Below, one piece after another: positions 1 to 10,543 of a stretch of DNA of 64,000 nt. Both the position numbers and the translations under genes were made by a program. Below the pieces are notes generated by a model, which was given only the letters and a program-made list of their open reading frames with translations, did no database searches and had not been told where the DNA came from. How positions within the stretch are numbered: position 1 is the stretch's first letter; the number at the start of each line of letters is the position of its first letter. Source of the stretch: Pictodentalium vernedei (taxonomy: Eukaryota > Mollusca > Scaphopoda > Dentaliida > Dentaliidae); contig CM062291.1 of NCBI GenBank assembly GCA_031216915.1, forward strand, positions 31,356,984-31,420,983, read 5' to 3'.

Positions 1-279
1 TTATAGAGCCTAAACGTGCCCTTTTATCGGCTTAGAGGTGCATTAATCCCAATCGCGACGTTATGGGTGTGTAGGCCCTATTTCTAACTTTCCGACAAGG
101 CACAGGAATTCATATTGATAAAATATAAGTGTGCGGGTGCCATGCTATCCCCGTGTCATCACGTGATCGAAATGCTGCAAACGAGTGAGAGTACAGGGAA
201 AGACCCTAACAAAAATCGCATAAAATAATCGCAATTTTTTTTCTTGTTTTACATAATTTTTATTTCGTATAATTTTTCC
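1..279. other. no recognised feature
   Basis: AT-rich single-copy-looking sequence. The short open frame on the minus strand that runs into it has no recognisable motif and overlaps a repeat, so I do not call a gene. Confidence 0.4.
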
Positions 280-570
280 CATAATGCAACTAGGAATTGA
301 ACCAATACAATTGTTTGACAGAGCTTGCACAATGAGGAAGATTTGCAAGTTGAAAATTTGATATTTTCACATCAGTGTGAAGGGGTTAATTGTACTTTCT
401 ATAAAATAAAGCCATATTAACCCCCATTCACACTGATGTAAAAATATCACATTTTCAACTTACTATTTTTCCTATTATGCAACTATGAACTTAACTGGTT
501 CAGTCTCGTTTGACAGGGCTCATTGAGCTCTGTGAAACAAGACTGAATTGGTTCTCAGTTGCATTATTGG
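280..570. repeat. paired foldback repeats (family D)
   Basis: Two adjacent inverted repeats. In the first, the arm at 347-391 pairs with 417-461 (ends AAGTTGAAAA / TTTTCAACTT). In the second, 471-522 pairs with 523-570 and both arms carry 'ATGCAACT' and 'GTTTGACAG/CTGTGAAAC' blocks. The same words occur just upstream (280-335) and again at 17450-17565, so this is a dispersed family. No coding potential is visible. Confidence 0.7.
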
Positions 571-700
571 AACAATTGTCTGTTTAAAATTTTCGTATTT
601 TGACATTCAGTTTTTAAAAGGGTTAATATAGCTTTTTATACTGGTAGCACATTTCGTTCGTGTCTTAAATATTTAGTAAATATAGAAAAAAGTAATTGTT

Positions 701-780
701 ATTCATTCATTCATTCATTCATTCATTCATTCATTCATTCATTCATTCATTTTATTTATTTATTTATTTATTTATTTATT
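701..780. repeat. (ATTC)n/(TTTA)n microsatellite, SINE tail
   Basis: About twelve ATTC units followed directly by TTTA units. On the minus strand the TTTA part reads as the (AATA)n tail of the adjacent SINE fragment; the ATTC block looks like expansion of that tail. Confidence 0.85.
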
Positions 781-985
781 GTCACCTCGTGCCGGGCAGT
801 TTTACGGGTGGAGGGAGCCGGAGTACTCGAAGAGAACCACAGATCAACGGCGAGCAACTGTCAGACTCCCAAACGTACAAACTCCCTATAAGCAGGGTTA
901 GACCTGGTTGAAGACAGGTGCACCATCGACGTGCAGTACGTCTTAGTACACAGCGCCACCAAGCCCCCCCAAGTGCAGTATTATT
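781..985 (-). mobile_element. SINE body fragment
   Basis: Minus-strand fragment of the shared SINE body seen complete at 3048-3452. It includes the CTCCGGCTCCCTCCACCCGT block next to the tail and a degenerate 'CACGTCGATGGTGCACCTG' block farther in. The tRNA- or 5S-like head is absent, so the copy is 5' truncated at the C-run near 970-985. Confidence 0.75.
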
Positions 986-1013
986 ATTATTGAACGATCT
1001 CATTCACATGTAC

Positions 1014-1126
1014 ATATTATTTCTATAATTTGGGCTATATTATTTCTATAATTTGGGCTATATTATTTCTATAATTTGGGCTATATTATTTTTATACTAT
1101 ATTATTTCTATAACTTGGGCTATATG
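1014..1126. repeat. 23-bp tandem repeat
   Basis: Three near-identical 23-bp units (ATATTATTTCTATAATTTGG plus GCT) start at 1014, 1037 and 1060. One or two degenerate units follow. Confidence 0.85.
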
Positions 1127-1197
1127 ATGTGCTAGTGTTGTGGATTTTTCTGAACCACATGGGTTAAAGTTTTGCTATTCTCACGCAAAGAGGATAT

Positions 1198-1655
1198 CTA
1201 GTGTTTTTGAGTAGATACCGAAAATTATCTCATGAGTGACAGAGACAAATGTTTATTTTTCGCGAGCGCTTATCCACTCAAAAATACAAGATTTTCTTTT
1301 TATTATACGCATTTTTATAAGAATCTGATAATTCCACTTGTTTCAAACTTGAATTGAAGAATGAAAGTAAACAGCGCATTGAATCATTGATACGCGGAAG
1401 TGATTTGATCAATAATCGGAACAGACAGCGTCTTGCAGTCTGATTCAGTTGATGGGTTTCTTGTCCAAACGGGGCCTGAAAGTCCGTAATATAAGTTTTT
1501 GGTTTGGTACGTCCTTTGAAAGGACGTACCAAACCAAAAACTTATATTACGGACTTTCAGGCCATGTTTGGACTAGCGGGTTTCATGCATCAATTCAAGG
1601 TGAATACGTGTTGAATTATTGCTGGAAATGATCGGTATCCACTCAAAAACACTAG
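1198..1655. mobile_element. foldback element with perfect hairpin core
   Basis: Outer inverted ends: CTAGTGTTTTTGAGTAGATA at 1198 and its near-complement at 1634-1655. The core 1474-1563 is an almost perfect hairpin with arms of about 45 bp and almost no loop. A second copy of the outer end (TATCCACTCAAAAA) lies at 1271, so the ends were rearranged. A degenerate relative with similar words lies near 57650-57740. No TSD was identified. Confidence 0.7.
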
Positions 1656-1873
1656 ATTTACTTTTCATTATACGTTTTTAGAACAAATTGATCATTTCCA
1701 GTAATAATTTAACTCGTATTAACCTTGAAATGATGCTTTGAAAGCCGCCATCTTGATGGATACCGTGAAAGTGAAAATTTCTATATCTTCACAGTGGGGG
1801 ATACGGTTTCTATCTTTCTTCAATTTCTTCGATAATCTATCGTTTAGCGTATCATAAATTTTACTTATTATCC

Positions 1874-2060
1874 CCGCCAAAACCTAGTTTGCGGGGATCT
1901 AACAATGGGGTCCGTCTGTTCGTCCGCCCGCCCGTGACAACTTTAGACCTCTTTATCTCGATCACAGCATGTCAGATTTGAAGGATCATTGGTATGCCGA
2001 AGGACCATCATGAGAGAAAGGATATTCACGAATAACGGGTTTTGTCCAATCATTTTTTTT
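1874..2060 (-). repeat. interspersed repeat end with GCGGGG hairpin
   Basis: A short stem (CCCCGCC...GCGGGG, 1875-1898) is followed by GTCCGTCTGTTCGTCCGCCC. This 'GACGGAC' terminus also occurs on the other strand at about 14260-14320, so it is probably the 3' end of a dispersed repeat. The rest of 1656-2404 holds no feature I recognise apart from T-rich runs at 2200-2285. Confidence 0.5.
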
Positions 2061-2404
2061 TAGAATTATGGTCCTTTTTCGACTTTTTTCCACTCAGAAA
2101 AATTTAATTTGTGTGGTTTCTGGTTACTAAACCACTTCTGGGCGAGGGGTACCGATGACGTTGCACCTTGCTTTCTTTGAATCATGGGCAAATAATTTGA
2201 TTTTTTTTCCCACCCATGCAATTTTTTGTTTTGTTTTTTTTCCATAGGTTTTTTTCCATTAGGTTTTTTCCGTTAGGTTTTTTTCTGTACCTCGATTCAT
2301 GCGTCCTCAATACGATAATGGCGATGGTGACTTTATTCAGCATTATACAATACAATGACAGAAGACAAGATAATAAATGTAAACTGAACGAACTAAAATA
2401 CATA

Positions 2405-2858
2405 CACACTAAAAACTAAAGCGTTAAAAACTACACTTGAAGTGCTGTATTTAACACTTACTAAGTGCTGAACTAGCACTTTGTTCAAGTGTAGATATCC
2501 CAGAACTTGACAGGTGTTACAATAATACCACTTGACAAGTGTAAAGTCGCGACATTTGAAAGGAAAGAACGCAGATGACGCGGATCAGACTCGAACTCTC
2601 GAGCCGGATCCGCGTCATCTGCGTTGTGTCCTTTTAATTATGTACCCACCAAGCGCAAATCAAATTATGGACGATTCTGGAAGAACCACCAATGCTAGAC
2701 ACATGGGAAGTGCCATCCATTCAAGTTTCAGATGTCTGACGATTGTAATGTCTTAGTGCTTAAAGCATTGCACTTTGAGTGTTAAAATCAAACCCTAAGA
2801 GTTAGAATGGGTTTAACACCTTGAAAGTGTCAGTTTTAACACTTTAGATTTTAGTGTG
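2405..2858. mobile_element. TA-N1 MITE, copy 1
   Basis: A 454-bp element with terminal inverted repeats CACACTAAAAACTAAAG / CTTTAGATTTTAGTGTG, flanked by TA on both sides (2403-2404 and 2859-2860). TA flanks fit Tc1/mariner-type insertion. The subterminal parts are rich in 'AGTGTTAAA/TTTAACACT' words. The centre (about 2568-2627) is a GC-rich hairpin with two mismatched positions. A second copy at 10544-10999 is nearly identical over its whole length. It encodes nothing recognisable, so it is non-autonomous. Confidence 0.85.
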
Positions 2859-3047
2859 TATGTACAAAACATTCAGAAGGATTGGGCTGCATACTGATGG
2901 AAGAAGTCATAACCAAATTGGCTGTCAGCCGGACTCCACCTTTGAAGTAAATTTATGAATGAGTTTTAAAGGTTGTGCATGTTGATTGGTGAGCACGAAT
3001 TGTTACTGTGTCATAAGCTATTGAGTTCAGTTCAGGACTAATTTGGG

Positions 3048-3452
3048 GGCGCGGTGGCATTGCGGTAACCGGCTCTCGTCAGATCACCGAAGTTAAGCAA
3101 CCTCGAGCCCGGTTAGTCCTCGGATGGGTGACCGTCTGAGTGATAAATTCGGACTCCCGCGTTGTGTCCCTGGGCAAGGCACTTAACACCGATTGTCCAC
3201 ATGGGGGCACGATGACGCCGTATACTAATGCGTACTGCACGTCGATGGTGCGCATGTCTGCAACCAATCTAACCCTGCCTGTGCTGCAGTGCGAAGTAAC
3301 GATGTTGGGGAGCTGGCAGCTGCTCGTCGTTGCTCGGTGGTTGTCTCCGGGTACTCCGGCTTCCTCCACCCGTAAAACTGTCACGGTCACGATTAGCCAT
3401 TGTGCATAAGCATGTGACCTTAAACACCAATAAATAAATAAATAAATAACAA
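3048..3452 (+). mobile_element. 5S rRNA-headed SINE, full length with TSD
   Basis: The head (about 3048-3135) reads like a 5S rRNA gene: 'CTCGTCAGATCACCGAAGTT', then 'AAGCAACCTCGAGCCCGGTT', then 'AGTCCTCGGATGGGTGACCG'. These match the internal promoter half of animal 5S genes. The body contains CACGTCGATGGTG, GCTCGGTGGTTGTCTCC and GGGTACTCCGGCTTCCTCCA, and the tail is AATAAATAAATAAATA. Flanks GACTAATTTGGG (3036-3047) and GACGAATTTGGG (3453-3464) are a 12-bp target duplication with one mismatch. Pol III transcription and LINE-assisted retroposition are inferred from this structure. Confidence 0.9.
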
Positions 3453-3710
3453 GACGAATTTGGGATGCAAAACTACAACCAGAGGAAGTTTGAGATGGGC
3501 GGTACTGGAATTTTGTGTTCGGTGTCGGTTTGCTGATAGTAACAAAGAGGAATTCTCATCAGCAAGAACAGAATATGTTGTTGTAGTATCATTGTACCAC
3601 AACTCTACAATGCCAATAGCTCAACAGTGGCATTCTTTTACGACCACAAATCACGACCACAAATCATATCTACAGTAATTTTGGGACTTGTTGTAAATGT
3701 ACTTATTGTT

Positions 3711-3967
3711 TAAGTCTTATAGAGAAGCCGGGAGTCGAGTTTTCTTGCCTGTGATGTAATACCGCATGTGATCGGGCTGTGACGGTTGGGCTATCTTTGG
3801 GCTGGGGAGAATTAAACACTGAGCAGATGCTTCTAGTCAAGTGTCGTCTGCCTGAATAGGCAGACGACACTTGACTAGAAGCACCTGCTTTACTATAAGT
3901 TTTTCGCGGTATGTCATGTTCAATAAATTCATTCTGATTTCCCCGGCTTCTAAGAGTTAAAGACTTA
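3711..3967. mobile_element. foldback MITE with CTAGTCAAG hairpin core
   Basis: Outer inverted repeats are TAAGTCTTATAGAGAAGCCG at 3711 and its imperfect complement ending at 3967. The inner hairpin 3824-3892 has arms starting GCTTCTAGTCAAGTGTCGTC around a loop of about 6 bases. No TSD was established. Confidence 0.65.
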
Positions 3968-4058
3968 TTTCAGGCTTTTGTGATCTCCGTACATGTGCCC
4001 TGACCATGCTATCTTTAGGATGTCCTGCTGACAGTAGGCAAAACACCTGGGCAGCGAA

Positions 4059-4106
4059 TTCTAGTCAGATCTTGGTTGCTTCCAGGCAGCCAAGACTTGA
4101 CTAGAA
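4059..4106. repeat. short hairpin, TTCTAGTCA arms
   Basis: TTCTAGTCAGATCTTGG pairs with CCAAGACTTGACTAGAA across a short loop. It shares the CTAGTCA end with the hairpin at 3824-3892 and the CAAGACTTGA word with the hairpin at 5426-5495. Confidence 0.7.
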
Positions 4107-5425
4107 ATCATTCTTGAGCAATTGGACATGTACAAGTTGTAGTCTTGAGGCACTTCGGGGCAGTTGCCCAGTTCAATGAGGGTTAACAAAATTGAAAAGA
4201 AAATCGGTCACTTCTTTCATGAAAATGAACCTTTCAACTGTTATCAAACCTCAACAGGCACTTATAAATAGCAAATGTAGGAAAATTTTAAAATTCAGAC
4301 GATTTCGGTATTCAACGATTGATTTAGTTCGGTTTTTCGGTATCCACATGATATCAGTATCGGTTCGGTTTTTCGGTATATCGCCCATCTCTAGAGGAAG
4401 TGCAAACACGTGACCTATAGCGTGGAATACGAACATATTCATGGTCCGATATGATCCGAGGTATCAAAGTGTGTGGTTAATGTTCCGGGATTTTTATTTT
4501 GGGCAGAGTTAAAATCTGTGCAGGAATACCAAACAGCTTTTAGCACCAGTGGGTATTTGCTTCCGCAGTAGGAAAAGCATGTGAACTGACTGTGCTATTA
4601 TAACACATCAAAGTTACTACAATTGTAAAACATCAAAGACTTCATCTTTCCAATATAAAGAACACGCCGAGATTGGAACATTTCAAGATTTTTCTTTGCA
4701 GACGAGGTATGCGCGCCACTATATTGTGTCTCTCGGAATCCGACAAGCAGTCAGTTATGTTCAAAGACTTTGAAAAAACAGCATTACAATAGACCAGTGA
4801 TTTATTTTATTTGTGGTCCTGATATTAGCGCCACTAATTCAAAATGCATTAAAGAACAGAGAAGAAGAATATTGATGAAAGATGGGGAATGTTGATAAAA
4901 GAAAACGGAAATTGTACATCGTTTTCCGGAAGTTGCGAACAGGATTTGAACGAAATAAGGACAAGATCAGCACGAGATAACCTGTACCATAGTTCAATTA
5001 CTTATGCAGAATGGTATTTAGTGATATAAGATGTCGGCCACATGACGTGGAAATCAGATGGAATACAATGGTAGTGGTGGCGAGGCTTCTTCCTGTCATG
5101 GGTGGCGGAAAAGAACGAAACTCGTGATTATAGCGTTAAATGAGAAGCTATAGGGGGTATACTGTGTGAATGTGGGAATACCCTTTTTGGCAATTAGGAT
5201 TCATTTTGGAATTGAGGGAGCCAGTTCGGGCGGGGCAATTACACAGGGACCGACCTGGGCATGCGCCAGTGCGTATTTGGTTCTGAAACATCAGGACCTG
5301 GCTCTTAAATCTCAGAAATAGGCTTCTCAGTTGGCGCGTAACTTCTCAGATCATATTTTGATATTCTTTCGATGGATAATCGAGAGAGACACTCTTACAT
5401 GTATTATATATATGATTATCATTTA
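4107..5425. other. no recognised feature
   Basis: 1.3 kb of mixed sequence with no domain-bearing frame and no repeat family I recognise. The short plus-strand frame at 4192-4413 is low complexity (repeated 'GGTTTTTCGGTAT') and is not called. Confidence 0.4.
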
Positions 5426-5495
5426 TCACTGTGGTTTCTGATCAAGTCTTGGCTGCCTAAATAGGCACCCAAGACTTGATCAGATACCACAGTGA
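5426..5495. repeat. hairpin, TCACTGTGG arms
   Basis: TCACTGTGGTTTCTGATCAA pairs with TTGATCAGATACCACAGTGA. The inner stem CAAGTCTTGG/CCAAGACTTG and a GCC-TAAATA-GGC tip complete it, giving arms of about 30 bp. Confidence 0.75.
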
Positions 5496-5925
5496 AGATT
5501 AATGTTTGCTATAGTGTACTAAATGAAAATGATGAGAGCTTTTACATACTTGCAGTGTGTGTTACAAACAGCAGTGTGACTCCGTAAATTGAAATCTGGC
5601 GCATGAATTGAAAAAATAGGCTCCGAGGCTAGAGTATTTTAAATAGTTCTGATCGGTCTCTGATTACATCTTATCGGGATGAGGACTAAAATGTTGGGAT
5701 AAAGAAGTCTACGGGTAGCCGAGTGTTTTCTTGCAGACAGGATTCCCGTGGGGCCTTGGGTTCAAGAAAACGCCTTGAATTTGACTAAGGGTCATTCAAG
5801 GCATTGAAACCCTGAAAAATATGTCAGGAGGCCTCGAAAAGTCTTATATATTCTCGAAATAAAAATGCTGACGAAGCACGTATTCATAACAATATAGTTT
5901 TATATGCCAGCGTTCGTGAAGGCAT

Positions 5926-6017
5926 AGTCCTAACTAGGCCCTCCGGTCATTACCTTCTCCCACTTCCCCTGTAGGGAAGTGGGAGGATAAGGTAATGACC
6001 AGAGGGTCTAGTTAGGA
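5926..6017. mobile_element. family E foldback, copy 1
   Basis: A 92-bp hairpin. The left arm begins TAGTCCTAACTAGGCCCTCC and continues with GGTCATTACC; the right arm mirrors this, ending GTCTAGTTAGGA. The tip is GGGAAGTGGGA-type sequence. Other copies lie at 12280-12367 and 26630-26714. Confidence 0.8.
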
Positions 6018-7152
6018 AAAGTGAAGACAGGGCCTTCGAAATCCCTGAATTTGGCTTTTGTAATGCCTTGCAAAATGCTGAAATATATCGAGAAACTGCC
6101 TTGAATAGCCTTGAATGTTATCAGCCCATGACTGCGGGAATCCTGGAAGAAGAGCTTGTAAGGGGGGAGATGAAATAACCAGAGGGGATCGGAAGAACAA
6201 GTGAGGGATGGGGATACTCAGACAGCCCCCAAGAAATAATATCACCAAGAATGAAAGGAGGTAGTTGAAACTCAGGACCCTTAAAGTAGGACAGCATCCA
6301 GGCTCTCCACAGCTAAGAAAGCGGAATAGAAACAATGATAGAGGGGAGAATCTCGATGTTATGGTCATAAGCGAGATATGGTAAAACGCGACGAACGAAT
6401 AGACCTGGTGAGAGAGTGTGTATAGGTGTTGGGCAAACTGAAAGACAAAAAGGGCGGATGGGGAAGCATGTACATTAAAACCTTCGCTGACCACAGATCT
6501 ACCAGACCTTAAGGCCTAAAGAAATAGTATGGGTGAAAACTAAGTTAAAAACAAAGGTATCGCTCTTGGGGTTGTGCATTCAGTAATGGCGGAAAGCAAA
6601 CCTGAATGAAAGAGTTCCATTTATTATATTTCTACAGCTTTTTCCTTTGTAAATAAAAACCACATCCTCCTCCCACGACCTCGAAAGTGTTATTCAACTC
6701 CCACGGCGATATCCTACTCCCAGTCATGACGGACTACTTTTACCATTGCAGTTGTTCCGCCTCGAAATCCAGCGATAATACCCAATCCACTTCGACAAAT
6801 CTTCTTGATATTCCAACTGACATCGAACAATAACTATGTACACCTCCACACAAAGTTATAAGAGGTTGAACATGACTACTCATTCATGGTGATTGATTGA
6901 ATTATTTCTTTAAAATGTGTTGATTTCCTTCATAAGTTCATATCTCCCGTCACTTGAATTTCCATTTGAAAACGAGCGTCATTGCATTCCTTTTTGATGA
7001 CGTCATATTATCAGTTCATTCATTCATGTTTTTGTGTTCATGCGCCGATTTTTCTAACCGTCAAAACAAATTGAGCGACCTTGGGAAACTGCTCTTGGAT
7101 GACGCAAGAGGGGTATTTGAGTTGCAGATATTATCAGGGAAATATAATAAAC
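6018..7152. other. no recognised feature
   Basis: A minus-strand frame of 160 codons (6012-6494) covers the start of this stretch. It is rich in Phe, Leu and Ser, shows no motif I recognise and begins inside family E. I consider it a chance frame. The remainder holds one TGACGTCA palindrome near 6998 and nothing else I can support. Confidence 0.35.
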
Positions 7153-7304
7153 ACAATAGTTCACTGCTTGGAGTAACGTACGAAGTTTATTCTCTCGTGG
7201 GATGCGGAGATTATTTTCACTCGGCTAGCGCCTCGTGAAAATAACTTCCCGCATGCCGCTCGAGAATAAATATCGTACGTTACTCCAAGCAGTGAACTAT
7301 TGTC
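7153..7304. mobile_element. 152-bp foldback, CGGCTAGCGCCTCG centre
   Basis: Long inverted repeat. ACAATAGTTCACTGCTTGGA at the left pairs with its complement ending at 7304, followed inward by GTAACGTACGA/TCGTACGTTAC and a GAGATTATTTTCAC arm. The centre CTCGGCTAGCGCCTCG closely resembles the centre of the foldback at 54609-54761, although the arms are unrelated. Confidence 0.8.
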
Positions 7305-8121
7305 TATGTATACCACGATTGCTGTGCGTATTCAACCTTTACACGGTACAATACAGCCATTTGGAAATGTGCCAGATACACCACGCGTGAAATCTGGATT
7401 ACGTGCAAGAACATCATGTAAGAACGCATCTGATTGGACGTTACACGTCTAGGTGACGTTATGATGTCAATGAAATGCTTCGACGCAAAATAGCGTCAAT
7501 CAAGAAAGTTATCAGATTTTTTATCACAGGTGATAAAAAACAAGGCATACAGAACGGGGATAAGAAAATTAACTCCAATTGGAGGACCCTGTTAGACTCC
7601 ACAGATGGGCTTGGTCTGAATATTCTGAACAGGGATGCGACATGTAAGGGAAGTGGATCAGGGTGCGCAACGACGGGATGGTCGATTATACTCATATACT
7701 CACATATACAGATTTATGGAGGGGGGGGGGGGGGGTGATAGAGGCAGAAGTGGATGATGAGGGTAAAAGAGAGTTGGATAGTGGTCACACCTTGGTAACA
7801 GTCACTGTCAGGGACAATACACGATAAGAAGGAATCCGTTGAGTTATTCCGGAAGAATACGCTTTCTAAACTCACCACTAAGGATTATGGGTATCAATGC
7901 ATACACCAGATGGACTCAGTACAACGTATTGGTATTAGGCTATTGCACACCGTCACACATCCATATGAACGTAATTAGTTGGCTGTGTGAGGATACGTTA
8001 TAAAGCCTGGTATGAAATATCCTATACTAATTTCTGCATCCCGGACTTACATCATCATGAAAATCGACTTTCGATAAAGTTATCTCCCTTGAAATTATCC
8101 TGACGCCCGATGAAAATCCAA
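7305..8121. other. no recognised feature apart from a G-run
   Basis: Nothing recognisable except a run of at least 14 G interrupted once near 7723-7737. Confidence 0.4.
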
Positions 8122-8374
8122 TTAACCCTTTACCTAACATGAAAAGCAGACGACACTTGCAAAAAGAATTCTTCAATAACTATTATTTTCATATTTTTAT
8201 TTCTCAAAAACATAGGTTAAGACCCCTCATTGGAACGAGCTCGACGAGCTCGTTCCAATGAGGGGTCATAACCTATGTTTAAGAGACAAAAAATGAAAAA
8301 ATAATGAAAATTAATTGGCGATTTTTGAGAATAGCACTGGCCGATTTTGGCCGTTACGTTAGGTAAAGGGTTAA
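8122..8374. mobile_element. PB-A TTAA MITE (reference copy)
   Basis: A 253-bp element including TTAA at both ends. The left end is TTAACCCTTTACCTAACATG and the right end is TTACGTTAGGTAAAGGGTTAA (inner edge first). TTAA duplications with termini starting CCC are characteristic of piggyBac-type transposition. Internally there is AAGCAGACGACACTTGC near the left end and GGCCGTTACGTT near the right. The centre (about 8205-8290) is a near-perfect hairpin: GGTTAAGACCCCTCATTGGA, AACGAGCTCG, then the mirror. There is no coding sequence, so mobility would need a transposase supplied elsewhere. Confidence 0.92.
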
Positions 8375-8402
8375 ATAATATAATTATCGTTAATAATGAA
8401 AA

Positions 8403-8580
8403 GAAATAAACAGAGTACTCGCTTGGCTGGACTGGTTTCGTGGAATAATTCATTCGGGGCGAGGGACTATATTGTAAAACACTCGTGCGCATTCGCGCAC
8501 TCGTGTTTGTACAACGCCCCTCACCTCTCATGAATTATTTCACGTAACAAGTCCAGTCAAGCGATTACTCTCTATTTATT
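8403..8580. mobile_element. foldback MITE, variable-arm class
   Basis: Arms begin AAATAAACAGAGTACTCGCT and mirror to AGCGATTACTCTCTATTTAT. The inner arm TGGAATAATTCAT pairs with ATGAATTATTTCA. The centre is ACTCGTGCGCATTCGCGCAC. Its AATAAA-CAGAG terminus resembles that of the foldback at 9485-9647. Confidence 0.75.
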
Positions 8581-8593
8581 ATATGCTAGCCCG

Positions 8594-8868
8594 TGAATTA
8601 TTGCAAATTATCTAAAAGATATTTCTCGATATCCATCGACTCGACGGATATCGAGGAATATCTCTAAGAAGCTTCCTAAATGACGTCACGCTACGCCTCA
8701 TACAAAGAGCGATCAGCTGATCTTTGTTATTGTTTTGAAACGTACGTACTTGGGATCGAATTGGACTGAATATTGTGCAATAAAATCTCTCGTTGCATAT
8801 AATAAAAAAGAAAATCTACTCTATTTTAGTCGGTATCTGGAATTATCATATGACTCGTCCGTTTTGTT
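8594..8868 (+). repeat. family C repeat, copy 1
   Basis: Contains a hairpin GATATTTCTCGATATCCATC / GATATCGAGGAATATC, then CTTCCTAAATGACGTCACG, then GATCTTTGTTATTGTTTTGA, ending with ATATAATAAAAAAGAAAATC. The same module order recurs at 9648-9998 and, inverted, at 49658-50015. Confidence 0.75.
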
Positions 8869-8927
8869 CACTTTAAAACATTTGATATTTTGTTTTCATA
8901 TTAATCAGTGATAAATAAAGCCTTCCG

Positions 8928-9118
8928 TCAATTTCATTGGTCATTTTAAAAACTAGACAATTTGATTGGCTGAACAAAATACAACTGGGCAACATTTTCA
9001 TAATTTGCATAATTAGAGTAGGGAGCTTTCATTGGTCAATTTCAAAAATGGACAATTTGATTGGCTAAACAAAATACAACTGTGTCACATTTGCATAATT
9101 TCAGTAGGGAGAATTTAC
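8928..9118 (+). repeat. two tandem ~95-bp units with ATTGG boxes
   Basis: Two diverged direct repeats. Each carries TTTCATTGGTCA, then GACAATTTGATTGGCT, AACAAAATACAACTG and an ATTTGCATAATT/TTTTCATAATTTGCAT segment. The inverted CCAAT boxes and octamer-like ATTTGCAT words are seen directly; regulatory function is not shown. Confidence 0.65.
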
Positions 9119-9152
9119 GTTATCTGTCCTATTTAGGGTGGGTTATATTGTA

Positions 9153-9373
9153 TTAATCTTTTACCTACAAGAAAAACGCCATTCATTTTTTTCATATTTT
9201 CACTTTTTGCTTCCAAAACACAGGTTATGACCCCTCATTGGAACTAGCGTGTCGCGCTTGTTCCAAATGAGGGTTCATAACCTATGTTTTGGAAGCAAAA
9301 AGTGAAAATGTTGAGTTATACGAGGATGTTTTTTCCAAGTGCCGTCTGCAACTCAAGTTAGGTGATGGATTAA
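9153..9373. mobile_element. diverged PB-A relative
   Basis: TTAA-bounded, with left end TTAATCTTTTACCTACAAG and right end AGTTAGGTGATGGATTAA. The central hairpin keeps GGTTATGACCCCTCATTGGA, but its tip is ACTAGCGTGTCGCGCTTGT. CTTCCAAAACACAGG replaces the usual CTCAAAAACATAGG. An older subfamily or a strongly mutated copy. Confidence 0.7.
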
Positions 9374-9394
9374 AAAGTCACACTAAGTGGCTAA

Positions 9395-9396
<2 letters not shown>

Positions 9397-9481
<85 letters not shown>
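9397..9481. repeat. (TG)n microsatellite
   Basis: About 42 uninterrupted TG dinucleotides, directly next to the right end of the TTAA element. Confidence 0.98.
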
Positions 9482-9484
9482 TAT

Positions 9485-9647
9485 GATAAATAGAATATGA
9501 AATGAGTGTTTTTCTCATATAATATTTATGAAACTCGTCCGAATTTTCCGTTTGGGCTCGCCAGAGGCTCGCCAAAACGGAAAATTCTTCGACTCGTTTC
9601 ATAAATATTATATGAGAAAAACACTCATTCCATATCCTCTATTTATC
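9485..9647. mobile_element. foldback MITE, 75-bp arms
   Basis: GATAAATAGAATATGAAATG at the left mirrors to ATTCCATATCCTCTATTTATC at the right. The inner arm TATAATATTTATGAAACTCG pairs with CGTTTCATAAATATTATA, and CCGTTTGG pairs with CCAAAACGG, around a CTCGCCAGAGGCTCG centre. Confidence 0.8.
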
Positions 9648-9998
9648 TCATGAGTGTGGACCTGAAAGTTTTATTTTTCAGATCCACACGATGATTTTTT
9701 TCAATAGCTTCCTAAATGACGTTACGCTTCGGCGCATCACGTTGTCTTGAACGTCGCCTTGAAGGAACGATCAGCAGCTTTTTGTTATTGTCTTGAAACT
9801 GTTTGCAGTCGAATTGGACTAAATATTGCGCAGTAAAAAGTCACGTAGCACATAATAAAAAGAAAATCTACGCTGTTTTAGTGAAAACCGGGAATTATCT
9901 CATTGGTGTGGACCTGAAAGTATTATTTTTCAATCGCGCAAGCAAAACATTCAGGTCCACACTCATGAGATAATTCCCGATATTCACTAAAACAGCCT
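9648..9998 (+). repeat. family C repeat, copy 2
   Basis: Shares with 8594-8868 the block GCTTCCTAAATGACG...GATCAGC...TTTTTGTTATTGTCTTGAAAC and ATAATAAAAAGAAAATCTAC. It is bracketed by two modules (TGTGGACCTGAAAGT...TTTTTCA...GATCCACAC and its relative at 9905-9965) that are absent from copy 1. The ends ACCGGGAATTATCTCAT and ATGAGATAATTCCCGATAT form an inverted pair inside the 3' part. Confidence 0.7.
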
Positions 9999-10005
9999 AG
10001 ATGTC

Positions 10006-10011
10006 CTCTAT

Positions 10012-10066
<55 letters not shown>

Positions 10067-10240
10067 GTTGAGTTTAACGACACTTTCGACAGCCAGGGTC
10101 ACCTCGTGTCGGACAGTTTTACGGGTGGGGGAAGCTGGAGTACCCGGAGAGAACCACCGAGCAACGGAGAGCAACTGTCAGACTTCTCAACGTACTAACT
10201 CCACACAAGCAGGGTTAGCACTGCTTGTAAGGAGTTAATT
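10006..10240 (-). mobile_element. SINE 3' body fragment
   Basis: Reads on the minus strand as body plus (AATA)n tail. It includes ACTCCAGCTTCCCCCACCCG and a 'GACACTTTCG'-type segment before the tail. The head is missing; the copy ends in AGGAGTTAATTCC. Confidence 0.8.
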
Positions 10241-10543
10241 CCGCAGAAGTTGCAGACCTAGGGTTAACGGACACACTACGTTATTAATTTTGTTCTCACC
10301 TAGACTCCCAGACAATAGTTCTTTTCCAAATTAATTACAACTGTCGTTTCTCTTGGTATATACCGTATGATTTGTGGTGCAATTAACAAACGAACATGAT
10401 GAATTACAGCGCCCGATCTCGAGACATTTATCACGCAATCTATCCCTAATTGCCTTTTCTCTCTGATCATTCATTCGGGGATAGTTCACCTCCCAAGAGA
10501 GCAAACCAACCCCAATTGTCTGTAAACGTTCTCAAGCTGGATA

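Noticed and set aside
3048-3135. Functional 5S rRNA gene
   Set aside because: Diverged from the 5S core, lacks a proper 3' end, and continues into a SINE body with flanking target duplication.
6012-6494. 160-codon minus-strand frame
   Set aside because: Starts in the family E hairpin, Phe/Leu/Ser-rich, no motif, no homologous frame elsewhere in the window.
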